A stretch of DNA of 64,000 bases from Morchella semilibera (Eukaryota; Ascomycota; Pezizomycetes; Pezizales; Morchellaceae): the NCBI GenBank assembly GCA_009192285.1, contig WBVU01000015.1, positions 310,001 through 374,000 on the forward strand. Direction: 5' to 3'. This document shows positions 1 to 11,093 of this stretch, piece after piece (within the stretch, counting starts at the first letter, position 1; each line of letters starts with the position of its first letter). Made by a program: the position numbers and the translations under genes. A model generated the notes under the pieces. It had not been told where the DNA came from, did no database searches, and was given only the letters and a program-made list of their open reading frames with translations.

Positions 1-554
1 TTTGCTAGGGTGCAATAGCACCAAAAGTTAGCCCTATTGTGCTCCATGGGGAGAAGGGAGCGAAATATCATGTAAGGAGGTTAGAAACAAACCTCTTCCA
101 AAGCCATTCTGTTTTGAATAAGCAGAGCTATTCGTGAATCCAAATATCTCACATCCTTTTCCAGCACGAAATTCTTCTTCGATTGCGATGAGATTTTTGC
201 TTTTAGGTCGCGAAGCTTTTTCTGAACTGTAGACACAACGGGAAAACACTAAGTATGAGATTCACTTTCCCCCTACGCAATATATAGAAAGAAAGAAAAA
301 AATAAAAAAAAAATAAAGAGAGTAAGCTGACCTCTCGCAAGTTCATCCTCAATCTCAATGTCCTTATCATGCGCAGACATGGACAGGTACAGCGCAGTAA
401 CACTATACCTCTTTGATGCCCTGACCGATCTCGGTCCATCGGAACCAATGGTGTTCTGTCTTGTAACCGGGGTGAAGCTGGATGTCGCAAAGCTAGACGA
501 TGTTGAAGAGGTGGAATTCCTTGCTGAGGGAGCGAGCATTGTGGTGACAGACAT
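1..554 (-). CDS. Ras GTPase-activating protein-like, N-terminal part (runs off left edge)
   Basis: Three exons can be read: 554..332, 226..93 and 4..1, with introns 331..227 and 92..5. The second intron has a GCTAAC branch and TAG acceptor. The N-terminal tail is Ser/Thr-rich. It is followed by a block reading [12 protein letters not shown], then [20 protein letters not shown], then the segments [19 protein letters not shown] and [12 protein letters not shown], a coiled-coil-like region. From memory of the family this block precedes the GAP domain in fungal Ras-GAPs of the Gap1/IQGAP-C type, which accelerate GTP hydrolysis on Ras at the cortex. The GAP domain itself would lie beyond the window, so the catalytic assignment is an inference. 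ATG at 554 is chosen because no ATG lies between the upstream in-frame stop and this codon. Confidence 0.55.
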
Positions 555-3500
555 ATTTGAGGATGAGGCTGAGAAGCCAGGCCGCGGCAGCACGGCAGTT
601 ACAGTAGGAAGCGCTATGGTGTCGGTAGTGAAAGGAATTACGCGGTGAAGTTATTTGGTTGTGGTGGGTTAAGCTAAGAGTTGAGGAAGCAGTAGCAGTT
701 GTAGTTGTAGTTGTAGTACTGGGTATGGTAGTAGTAGTCGTAGTGGTGGAGAGGGTGGTTATAATGGCGGTAATAAAAGGGATCGAAGCTGTAAGAGAAG
801 ACGCGAAGGAGGAAGGAACAAAGAAATAACCGTTAAGAAACTAGTTAGCAGGCTAGTGGACCGAGCACCGGCGCTGGGTTAGATTAGTTTCCTTTTTTTT
901 TTTTTCTCTCTCTCCTTCTGGTTGCTGGGCGAAACGGTTGTTCAGGTATAGCTTGAGTAAAGGAACGAGAAACCTTTGGTTGGTTGTGGTTGGCTGGACA
1001 GACAGCTAGGGAGATTTCTTTAATGCTGTATGTACGAGTAGCAGAGCGATGGTTGGGGTGGGTGGAGAGATGCTACTGAGCAATTAAAGGAAGGAATGGA
1101 TGGAATTGGAAACGCTTCGAGACAACCGGTGTGATGGGATGGCTGGCTGAGGGGAGGGGGGGGGGTATGGTAGGCTAGCGGGGAGAGGGGGGGGTGGTGG
1201 AAGTGGAAGAGGAGTTGAAGAGTGGAGGGATGATGCTCTCACTCCAGGCAGAAGAGAGATCTGGACCTGATGCGTGATGTATGTAGTAAGGTGTTATTAC
1301 TGTTATTTGGTGAACTGTCCTATCAGTTGCCGACTTTACCAAATAAGTGATTATCTAGGCAAAGAGTGAGGACGAACGAGGAGTCGTTGTAATGGATGGA
1401 TGGAACGGAGGGAAAGAGGGAGGGATTCCGTGTGGGTGTGTGTGTGGTGGGATTGGGGGGGGGGGGGTAACGAGGAGAGCAGCTGCAGAACAAATGGCGA
1501 GCTGCTACTGCTGCTAAGTCTCTGGTGACAAGAGAGATGACAGGAGTCAGTTCTACCAGGTCCCTCCTCAGGTCCAGAAGTGCTTTCAAAAATAAAAAAA
1601 TAAAAAAAAAGCAGGTCAGGACCAGGGTTGGTTGGTTGGTTGTGGAACAAGAAGTAACAAGATGAAGAAGAAAGGACGCGAATCCGAAACGAAACGCAAG
1701 GGAAGAAAATAAAAATAATAAAGATATACAAAAAAATACAATAAATAGAACAGTAATTGGAATTCGAGGCGTTGAAAGTTGTCGAATGGTTGAAAAAAAA
1801 AAGAAAAAAAAAAAAAAAGGTAAAAAATAAAAAGGGAAGAAAGTAATTAATATAGGACACAAACCTATTCGGTCTGAATAGAAAGTAAAAAAGCAGATCA
1901 CCCAGAAGCAGCAGCAGAGGGGAGTAGCAGCAAAGTAAAAGAGGAGACTTTGAGAACAGGGGGAGAAGGAGAGGAAAAAGGCACGAAGCGAGTGGGGGGG
2001 TTGTGAGAAAGGGGAGCGGGTAGTAAAGTAGTAGTGCGAAAGCCAGTACTCTATGCAGAGTAGTCGGTGGTGGTGCCCTAGTACAATAGGCGAAAGGAGA
2101 CCACGATGCACCAAAGATCTATGTACATGTACATATCAGGGACCAAGCTAAACTAAAAAAAAAAATCCCCGGAGAGAAAAGAAAAAAAGGCACAAGAGAA
2201 CTGAACTTACTCTACCTCCAATAAGCCCAGGTAACAAGCAGGTACGACTCTGACAATGCACCTACATACAATATACTAGCTTTTTTAAAACCCAGGAACC
2301 ACACACAACAACAACAAAACTAGGACGACGACTATACACACATATACCGATCAAGCAAGGTAGGAAGGTGCTTTATGATATTGAGTAGCACAAATACCTT
2401 CCAGTTACCGACCCATTCTCTGTTTCTGTCCAAGTCTGGCAACACATATAATATGGTAGGGTATTTAAAGTAGAGCAAGTAAAGGATATATCTAGGAGGA
2501 GTGACCAATATGGGGGGGTGGTGGTGGGCGCAGCTACATGTACTCTACCTACATGTACTCTACACTGGCAGTAACCCCATATTCTCCCCCCCATCCCAAT
2601 CCCAATCCCTCCCCTACCCACCCCCCCTCCCCATCTATATCCAACCGGCCCATCAATATAACTCTACTCTACTCCCTCATCATCATCACGCCTATTACCG
2701 AAATACGTACCTACATACATTATATGTACCATGTACTTTACCATACATACATTACTATTGCATTGACCCACCCGTTTCTCCGCGATACGGAGGTTACTTT
2801 TGCATCTCGTCTCGCTCGCTCGCAACCGTTCTAGCAGAGCCAGAACCAGAACTCTCCTGCATTGCCCACATGCACCACCCCCTACCCTGCACGCATATTG
2901 GTTCGGCCGAAGCCTAACCCACTTGCTTGCCTCCTCGCCTACAACAATTCGGTAGGTATTCTGCATACTCACATGTATCCACACCCTTTTTCTTTTTCTT
3001 TTTCTTTTTCTTTTTCTTTTCTTTTCAGGGGGGCACGGACACAGTAGAGCAGCACGCATACATACCGAAGATAGGTTAAAAATACGGTACGGTATCCGTA
3101 CAAGCGATGATACACTGGGCCCTGCGGGAAAAAAAGAAAAATGGACCCTGCCGACTGCGGGGCCAGATCAGGGAAGGGGGAAAACAAAAACCAAATAAAA
3201 AATGGAAAAATGGAAAAATAAAAAAATGGAAAAAACAATAAAGAAGAGTGAATCCATCCGAGGTCACATATCTTCTCGATCCAAAAACTCAGAAAGAAAA
3301 AGAAACAAACATCCCCTCACTACCTACTACAAGTTACCACAACCCCAAGAATGCCCAGTGACGTTATTAAATAAATTCCTTTCTATATAGCCCCTTCCCC
3401 TCCCACCTCCCACCTCCCACCTCCCTCCCCCCCTTCCCCCTCCGTTGCCGCGGGTACCGAATTCGGCTTCCTCCATTGAGCTATGTACATAAGTACATGT

Positions 3501-4092
3501 AAGTAAATGTGGAGGCGGAGGAATTAAGAAGAAGAGGAAGAGAGTGCAGCTGCTGCTGTATGTATGATGATAGAGTACATACCCACATTTCTAGGCACAG
3601 ACAGACAGACAGACGGACAGGCACAAGACACGTGCACAGGGTAGGGGTTGTGTGTGTGTGCATGAACGGTTCCACGGACGTTGTTGCATTTTCCCCGTTT
3701 CCAGGCACAGAGCACACAGACGCATATCATCTCTCCAACCCCCATCTCCATCATCATCATCACCATCATCTACTGCATCATCATATCATATCATATCATC
3801 TGCAGATGCAGATGCATCTTCATCTTCAACCCCCCCCCCCCTCTAAAATCGTTTTCCTATATCCCCCCCCCCTAGTTTTCCTATATTCCCCTCACATCTT
3901 CTTGCAATACCTTCCCATCACCACCATCATTACCAATGCATCACCATCTCGTCACGACCACCCCAAATACAAGAGAGAAAAGAAAGAAAATTAGATGGGA
4001 ATTTTCTTTCCCATTTCTTCTAACTATGTAGATTACAATAGGAAATTTTTAAATTTTTTTTTTTCACGTGCCTCCCAACATTCAATGACTTA
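555..4092. other. 3.5 kb intergenic region, simple-sequence rich
   Basis: This is the upstream region of the Ras-GAP-like gene and lies beyond the stop codon of RRP6. It contains purine/pyrimidine tracts, homopolymers near 1795-1820, a hexamer run (CTTTTT)n around 2988-3020, a C-rich CCCACCT run at about 3401-3443, and TACATGTA palindromes at 2124, 2535, 2550 and 3494. Long open frames at 1323-2114 on the minus strand are low complexity (F/S/L-rich) and have no family features. I see no gene here; a long pyrimidine-rich 5' leader for the gene to the left is possible. Confidence 0.6.
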
Positions 4093-6743
4093 CTACTTGA
4101 ATGTATGTGACCTGCCCGCGCGCTCTTTCTGCCCCGCACTACGACCCAATCCCCTCGGCGCATCGCCTGACTTTGCGTATGGGTCGAATCGCTGGTGCTG
4201 CTGCTGCTGCTGCGGTTTCTTCCCCTTCGCCTTGGTGTCCTTATCCTTGTGCCCGTTGAACACAGGCGGCGCCTTCGAGTAATCGAATGCCTCGATTTCT
4301 TTTGGCTTTTGCTCTGCGCCATCCTCACCACCGTCTTCGCCTGCAGCTGCAGCAAGACGCTTCTTCTCTCGTCGCCTCTCCTTCTTTTCCTTCTTTGCCC
4401 TTTTGCGCGCTGACTCTAGGGAAATCACCCCATCGTTCTCGCCCTCGCCCTCATCGCCCTCGCCCTCGCCCTCATCATCTGAGCCGCCCTTCGATCCCCC
4501 GGTAGCTTTCTCTTCCGCGGCCCCATCGCCCAGCAGCTTCCGTTTCCGCGCGCCGCCAAGAGACTTGACAACAATGACGCCCTCTTCCCTCTTTTTCTGC
4601 GCCGCTGCCGCAGCACCTTTAACAAACTGGTGCTCGGCCCTTGCGCCCGGGTCCACGGCGGCCGCGGTCTCTCTCGACGGCGCTGCATTGGCCTTCTTGT
4701 CGCCAGGCGTGGCCCACACCGCGGCCGTCAGCGGTGGTAGCTCAACTGCGAGGCTAATGTTCGCGGCGGTAACGACGCCCGTATCCCAGCGGCTGCTGAC
4801 CCCCGCGAGGGGCCCCCAGAAGGAGGACTTGTGCGCCTGGATCGATGATGTCGCGGCGGGGGTGGCTGCGAATATATCGGCATTTATGAGCGGCCCTGCG
4901 GCGGCTGCCGGGACTCTGGATCCTTCGGCGGCATCTGCTCCTTGCGCTGGAGTCGCCGCACCAGTGACAGCAGCAGCAGCAGTGTCGGTCGGCGGGTTCG
5001 CCAAAACGCCCTTGACGAGCTCCACGAGCTCCCCAACCCGCGCGCGGACCACATGCGACGTGGGCACACAGACCCTCAGCATCGCCTCGGTGTCTGTCGG
5101 CATCTGCCTCGCAACGGTAAAGAGCTGCCGGCGCGACAGCACATAATGGGTGCTCTCGTCCGCGTCGCGCGCGGCGTTATCGCGCCATTGGTGCACGGCC
5201 TTGAAGGCTGCGAGCTGCAGCGGCGTCAGGTTGTCGCGCAGCACCATGTTGTGCCAGCCGGCGGCGCCCATGCCCGTCTCTGCGTCGTAGCTCTCGCGCT
5301 CGTAGCGCTTGAGGGAGGTTTCCTTGGAGTCGTTGAGGACGCGCTGGAGACGGTCCTCGTCCGGGTCGGAGCGCGCGATGAGTTCGTTGCGCAGGTTGTC
5401 GTAGATGTAGAGGAGGAAGTGGGTGTCGGAGCGGGCATACTCGAACATCTCCTTTGTCAGGGGCCTGACATTGTATTAGCCCATAGTCCATAGTCCATAG
5501 AAGTCAAATAGAAAACAATATAAAGAGCACATACCTAATCCTCCAATCCGCCAACTGGTACTGCTTATCCGCATCAAAGCCCACATACCTCTTCAACAGG
5601 TACGCCAGCCCCAACCCGGGGAACCCCAACGCCTTCGCAGCATGATGGGTATCAAACAACCCCACGATATAGACGCCAAAGTCCCTCTGCAGCCACTTGA
5701 CATCCATATACGCGCCATGCAGGACCTTTACAACCCGCGGGTCAGCAAACACCTCATTCAGCACCCCGAGCTTCCCGCGCAGCGCCAGCGCATCGACGAT
5801 CCAGTCCTGCTCCCGGCTGCTAATCTGCACCAGGCACGTAAAGCCCGTATACGAGCGCGCATCATGGTGCTCGAGGTCCACGGCAACCTCGCCACACCCG
5901 CGCAGCACGCCCATCATGTCGTCCAGCGCCGGCAGCGTGTCGACCCATCGGGCGGTGGTGGTGTCCCACGGGCGGTACGGGGCTGGCGGCGCCGCGCAGC
6001 GCACGGCGGGCGGGTACTCTAGGGCTGCGATCTCGGCGCGGTAGGGGTGCGCGTAGTGGTTGTTGGTGTCGTCGAGGGCGATGCTGGCCGCGAGGGGGAG
6101 CACCGAGTGTGGCTTTTGGGAGAGGTGGGGGCGGAAGGGCGGTTGCGCGTGCGGCGTGGGGGCGTCGGGGAAGTGCAGCTGCGGTTTGGGCAGCTTGCGC
6201 GATTGGTAGGATGTTGAGCGCTGGACGGGGGGCGGGAGGGGCGTCTGTGCTGGTTAGTTGGGGGGAGCCCGGCGGGGGGAGGGGGGGGCGTACCAGTTGG
6301 GCCGTGGGTAGGGGGGTGGGGTATTTCCGCTTTATAGCGCCTGTATATTCGTCAAGGCACGTATCCTACGCACGCATTAGCACCTCTCCCACCAGCACCA
6401 GCACTGCAAGCCAACATACCGCCCTCTCCAGCAAGCAATCCACAACCTCCACGACCCCACCCCACGCACCCTCCACATCGTCCACATCCCTCCACCTCTG
6501 CGCGGCGCCGCCCGCCGCCGCCAGCAGTCCGCCCGCAAGCCCCAAGATGCGTGCGCCAACCTCGTCCAAGCCCGCGCTGAAGGCCGGGTCCGTCGACCGC
6601 TGGAACGGCACGTCCGCGGCCGCGATGGCGCCGCCCGTCTTGACGGCGGACAGCACGCGCGCGAACAGCGCCGCTTGGTAGGATGTGAAGTCTTCTGTCG
6701 GCGAGGGCAGCGCCGGCGCCGGCGGCGGGGACGGGGATGGCAT
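4093..6743 (-). CDS. RRP6: Exosome 3'-5' exoribonuclease Rrp6 (EXOSC10 homologue)
   Basis: Nuclear exosome-associated RNase D-family nuclease that trims and degrades rRNA, snoRNA and aberrant RNAs. Four exons, 6743..6420, 6365..6294, 6244..5535 and 5464..4093, give 825 aa in frame. The N-terminus (about 10-130) is a PMC2NT domain including LLERA-DTCLDEYTGAIKRK. The DEDD-Y catalytic set is visible: Asp255 and Glu257 (VDLEHH), Asp313 (HGAYMDVKWLQ), and Tyr378 with Asp382 (YARSDTHFL). An HRDC domain follows (about 440-520, LTPLQLAAFKAVHQWRD). The tail is long, acidic then Lys-rich and Gln-rich (KKPQQQQQHQRF), as expected for nuclear localisation and RNA lasso functions. Introns carry GCTAAT/CTAAC branch sites. 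Codon third positions are strongly G/C. The family assignment is secure; only the exact PMC2NT boundaries are approximate. Confidence 0.95.
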
Positions 6744-7013
6744 TGTGTGTGTGTGTGTGTGTGTGTGTGCTGTTCTTTTGTGTGTGTGTTGTTTTGTGTG
6801 TTGTGTTGCTGTGCTGTGTTGTGTGTCGGTGGTGGGATTTGAGTTTTTGGTTGTTGTGGTGGTGGTGGTGGGTGTGGCGGTGGCGGTGGGTGTGGGTGTG
6901 GCGGTGGGGGGGGCCCCGGTATGTGGTGAACTGTGGGTGGGGCATGGGCTGTCACTCGTCTCCCACTGGCAGTTTATTGGTTATAATTATATTAGTATAC
7001 GGTCAATTCACGA

Positions 7014-7042
7014 TAACCCTAATTAACCCTAACCAACCCTAG
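7014..7042. promoter_or_regulatory. Telomere-like (telobox) cluster upstream of RRP6
   Basis: Three degenerate copies of AACCCTAA lie in 29 bp, about 270 bp upstream of the RRP6 start codon. In fungi and plants, telobox sequences in promoters of ribosome-biogenesis genes are bound by Myb-type telomere-repeat factors such as Tbf1. That RRP6 is controlled this way here is an inference; a fossil interstitial telomere repeat is the alternative. Confidence 0.4.
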
Positions 7043-7372
7043 CATGACGTTTAATTGCCATATACGCACCGTGAGTACGAAGGCAACGCGACCCCCGCGC
7101 AGACCGTCCAGCAGCCCTCAGCCCTGCCCCTTCTAGATACAGATACAGATATAGATACAAACCCACCCGAAGCATAGACCTAACAGAGCCCCTAATCAAT
7201 TTCGGCACGTCTGTCTGTGTCCGTCATCAACCTACAACCCCCACTAACAAGCTTTTCAGAGCGCACTGATCTTGGCTGTAATAACGACGTCCTTTCTCTG
7301 CTGCACTGCGCTGCACTGTACTGTACAACAGCTAGCTTCCCGTATGTAAAGTAAGTAGCACCGCGAGACAAA

Positions 7373-7402
7373 GTGCAAGTGCAAGTGCAAGTGCAAGTGC
7401 AG
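7373..7402. repeat. GTGCAA hexamer microsatellite
   Basis: About five tandem copies of GTGCAA, directly visible. It lies in non-coding DNA; no function is evident. Confidence 0.8.
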
Positions 7403-7642
7403 GTATGTAAGCAGCATGTAGTCCACCACCTCCGCCCCCACACCCACCGGGCGCGAGTGACAGCCCATGACCAGTCATAGCTCCATGTCTATCATGTACT
7501 GGATTACATCCGTTTTGAAAGTTTCTGTAACATGATTAGTCGGGCACGACTGGGGTATCTGACCAAGAACGACACATGAGGGCACCGAAACTCTACCCCG
7601 AAGGTTCCATAACCAACACAGGGAGCGGCCGGCCCCCCCGGC

Positions 7643-7807
7643 TAAAAAAAACAAAAAAACCCGGCAACAAAAGACTTACGTGAAAGAGTGTCATCCCTCA
7701 AGAGCGTCGCTACCATGTCGGGCATTCTCATCACTGCTCCCACCAGGGTTCGAACCTGTCGTGGTCATATGACGAAGCCCAGTGTACTACCACTAGGCCA
7801 CGCCACG
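7643..7807 (-). repeat. tRNA-like unit with A and B boxes; SINE head or tRNA pseudogene
   Basis: On the minus strand an A-box match TGGCCTAGTGG (7800..7790) and a perfect B-box GGTTCGAACCC (7756..7746) are spaced exactly as in an intronless tRNA. I could fold a four-pair T stem, but not an acceptor stem or a clean anticodon arm, so a working tRNA is unlikely. About 90 bp past the B box lies a T-rich stretch (two T runs, 7643-7659) that would serve as a Pol III stop or tail. Internal Pol III promoter, unrelated body and T/A-rich end together suggest a tRNA-derived SINE; a decayed tRNA gene is the alternative. Confidence 0.35.
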
Positions 7808-8902
7808 ATGCTTCTGTTTGTGTCGTTGTGGGTTATGGGCGGGAGGATCCTTTCCTTGGCAGCGCATCGGGAACTGGATTGCGTCACAGGGAAATAAAAG
7901 GTCAAACTGGGGACCTACCATAGAGAGAGCGAGGATTAAAGCTTGCACAACTCTGGTAACCCCTAGTAGCTATGCACTGCATCCGACAGACGGGGCTCGC
8001 ACACCGAGTGATACGCAAGCCACAAGTACATGTAGATGGATAGATGGATAACGGGTATATACCCCTCCCCGCATACGATACAAGCCCGCCGAGTACATGC
8101 CCCCCCCCCCCCCGCCCCACCCAACAAACACACAATCTGCAACCAGAAATACCCACCCATCCATCCCCCCCTCCCTACAACCGCCTCTTCACTATAGTAC
8201 CCCCTCCCCACACAAAGCCACGAGTGACACCCCATGACGCCGCGCCGCGTGACCGTAAAAAGTGATATCACATCCGTTTCGGAGCCGTCCCCGTGGTAGT
8301 ATCACACGAAAGACACAGCTGCCCTCGTCATATACAAGTATCAACGTATACGTCCTCCCCCTAGCTGCTTGGGGTAGGTCATGAAGCATCCAGTACAGTA
8401 CAGTACTCTCTCACTCTCACAGAAGACCACAGTTGGTGTGCTGCTTTCTCGGCTGGCATGCTACATACAGTTGGTGGCCTACACGGGGGGGGGGGGGATT
8501 ACAGCACGCCCACTCAAGACATGTAGGTAGAAGGAAGAGCTGCATCACATCCCATCACTCGCACGCCAAGATCTTCGCCATAGGCCGGGTGACAGGCCCT
8601 CGCAACACAAAACGCGGCTAGAACTTGGTATTTGGTCTTGTCTCCCACCATAGCTACATGTAATACAGGAACTCTACAAACAATACCAATGTACTACTAA
8701 TGGATTGGATTGGACCAGTTGTATCCAACGCCCACGGCAAACACTTTTCTTGCAGCATTTGACTATCGACATTGGGGGGCAATCCAAACACAAACAGAAA
8801 CGAAGAAGAAGAAGCACAATCCCTACGACTCCTGCTACAATTAACCACTAAAAAGATGCAAAAAAAAAAAGTCACATACACAGAAAAAAAAAAAACCAGC
8901 TT

Positions 8903-10504
8903 CTAAAACTGGAACTTGAACCCGCCTCCTCCAGGGAACCCCTGTCCAAACGGACTCCCGCCACCTGGGAACCCGCCTCCTCCTCCCGGCCTATACATGA
9001 ACGGATGTCCGCCCTGCGCGAACGGGTTCGTCCTCTCTTGGCTGTTCGGGTCGTCGCCGTTATCGAATCTCTCCCTGAGCTCGGGGTTCGACAGGACCTC
9101 GTACGCCTCGTTGATCGTGCTCATCTTCTTCTCAATCTCCTCCTTTGTCATGTCGCCCCTGTACTTGTCGGGATGGTACTGCTTTGTGAGCTTCCTGTAC
9201 GCCTTCTTGATCTCGCGGTCCGATGCGTCGCGCGATACCCCAATCACCTTGTAGTAATCCTTTGTCTTTGACCTTCGCAGGAGTGTGTGTGCCTCCTGCA
9301 GCTTGTGCTTGATTCTGTTGTCGCCATCGGGAGCAGCCTCCAGCAGGCGGATCGCCTCCTCGAAGAGGTCTTCCTCGATGAGGCTTGCGGCCTTTGCCAA
9401 GATTCCGGGGATAGATTCGGGGTTGAGGCGCAGCGCCTCGTCGCAGTACTGCTTCCCCTTCTTGACCGAGTTCATTTCCGTGTAGGAGTCGCAGGTGATG
9501 TCGTAGAGCATGGCCAGGAGCTCGCTGGGGCATTTGTCGTTGATGTAGCCTTTCTGCTTGAGCTCCGCGAGCTCTTCATTGACTTCTGCGATGAGGCCTT
9601 CGTCATCGGGGGTGCCAACGAGGAGCTTTGCGGCGGAGTTGTGTTGCCGTTTGGTGCGGAGGGCGTTGATGGAGGTGAGGGACTTGTTGAGGGTTTTTAT
9701 GCGCCGGAAAGCTTTGCTGCAGGGCTTGGAGTCGGGGTCGGAGTGGAGGCATTTACGGAGCTGGGCGACGGAGCGGTCATAGTCGTTGACGCTGAAGTAG
9801 AGCAGTGATGAGATCTGGAGGTGCGGTTCGATATCGCCTGGATTGATCTGCGCAAGATGTCTATAAAAAGAGCATACCTGTTAACCCCAATCCCCCAGTC
9901 AACTCACAAAGGGGGCCACCTACGTCAAATCCCCGACAGCTTCATGCACCTCTCCCCTCTGCAACCTACACCTCGCCCTAAGTGCCCTAACACTCGCCAT
10001 TCCACTCGCAACAACTACCGCCGCCCCCGCGCTCGCCACACACTCCTCCCACTCCCCCTTCTCCTCTGCGGCATGGGCCCTCGCCAGCGCCTCCTCTGCG
10101 GCATCCAGCTCCGCAAGCTCGTCCGTCTTCCCTGCCTTCCTATAGTCCTTCCTTGCAGCCGCCCAATCCCCCGCACGGGCCTTTAGCTTCGCGCGCTGCA
10201 GCAGAGCGCCCTCAAAGTCGGGCTTGAGCGCGAGGACGGCGTCGAAGTCGGCGCTGGCCTGAGATGCCTTTCCGAGCGAGAGATAGGTTGCGCCGCGCTT
10301 GAAGATGGTCAGGTAGTTGCTGGGGTCCTTCTTAATGGCGGCCTCAAAGTGGTCCAGCGCGCCGTGCATATCACCTTGGGCGAGAAGGGCGTTGGCGGAA
10401 GCGATGAGGGAGGAGACTGGGAGAGTTGCATCGGGGGTTTCACTAGCGAGAGTGAAGGTTAGGAGCGTGCCCAGGAGGGCAAGCCCATGTAGCCGGATGA
10501 TCAT
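8903..10504 (-). CDS. ER TPR/J-domain co-chaperone (P58IPK/DNAJC3 type)
   Basis: Likely an ER-lumenal Hsp40 that binds unfolded clients through TPRs and delivers them to BiP. Two exons, 10504..9924 and 9860..8903 (63 nt intron), encode 512 aa, matching the family's roughly 500 aa. Residues 1-20 ([20 protein letters not shown]) form a signal peptide. TPR units follow, starting with [20 protein letters not shown] and continuing to about residue 385. The J domain occupies about 394-465, begins [14 protein letters not shown] and has the essential His-Pro-Asp at 423-425. The C-terminus is Gly/Phe-rich and ends in FKFQF with no KDEL-type retrieval motif, as is common in this family. It is divergent from HAUS1 with a 589 bp shared upstream region. 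Confidence 0.92.
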
Positions 10505-11093
10505 TGCGGCGCTGGTAGTGGTAGTGGTTGTGGTTCTGGTTGGTGGGTGTGTGTTGCTTGGTAGGAAGAGGCTAGGTTATAAAGTATATATGCAGGAACG
10601 GATATATAGATGAGCTGAGCTGAATTGATGGGGGGTATCTAGTAGTAGTAATAGTACGACTCCAAATTAAGTGAAAGGAAGTATTTTATTATTGATGTAG
10701 ATCGAGAACAAAGAATGCTGGGGGGGGGAGCTGCACCACACTGCACTGCACTGCCTGCCTCCTTCAGTGGTGATGGTGGGGGGGGGGGGAGGAGAGAGAG
10801 AGAGTGGGGGGGAAGTTGTCGATGGAGAGGAATGCACGATGAGAAGAAGAAAGAAAATGTGGAGAGAAGTGTGGAGAAGTGAAAATGTGGCCGTTATATA
10901 AAACCCCGAAAAGGCGAGAAAGCTCCGTTTGTTCCAGGTGGCCTTTAACAAACTACCAGGATCAGATAAGATTTGGTTGATCTGATCTAATCTCATAATC
11001 ACATCTAATCTAATCTTATCTAATCTTATCACCCAATCTTCAATCTACAGCTCTCAACTTCTCTCAACTCCCACAGCAAACAAGTAAAACACC
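10505..11093. promoter_or_regulatory. Divergent promoter between the J-protein gene and HAUS1, with GATA-type sites
   Basis: Both flanking genes start from this 589 bp gap. It contains a G-rich run near 10722-10815 and, nearer HAUS1, GATAAG at 10965 plus CTTATC at 11015 and 11025 inside a tandem TCTAATCTTATC-like repeat. GATAAG is the recognition core of fungal GATA factors; use of these sites is an inference. Confidence 0.4.

Larger units (their letters stand above)
6744..8902. other. 2.2 kb intergenic region upstream of RRP6
   Basis: No protein gene is recognised. It holds a (GT)n tract directly 5' of the RRP6 start (6745-6770), degenerate telomere-like CCCTAA units (7014-7042), (AGATAC)n near 7135-7160, five GTGCAA units (about 7373-7402), a tRNA-like unit with A and B boxes (7643-7807), poly-C runs near 8100 and 8490, and TACATGTA at 8027 and 8655. 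The stretch 8660-8902 should contain the 3' UTR of the J-domain gene. Confidence 0.6.

Noticed and set aside
1323-2114. 263-codon minus-strand frame with hydrophobic stretches
   Set aside because: Poly-F/S/L low complexity made by homopolymer and CT tracts; no start context, domain or splice pattern.
4403-5146. 247-codon plus-strand frame
   Set aside because: Antisense to the GC-rich last exon of RRP6; Ser/Pro/Ala composition is a shadow of that exon.
7746-7800. Functional tRNA gene
   Set aside because: A and B boxes are good but the acceptor stem does not pair and no clean anticodon arm forms; kept only as a tRNA-like repeat.
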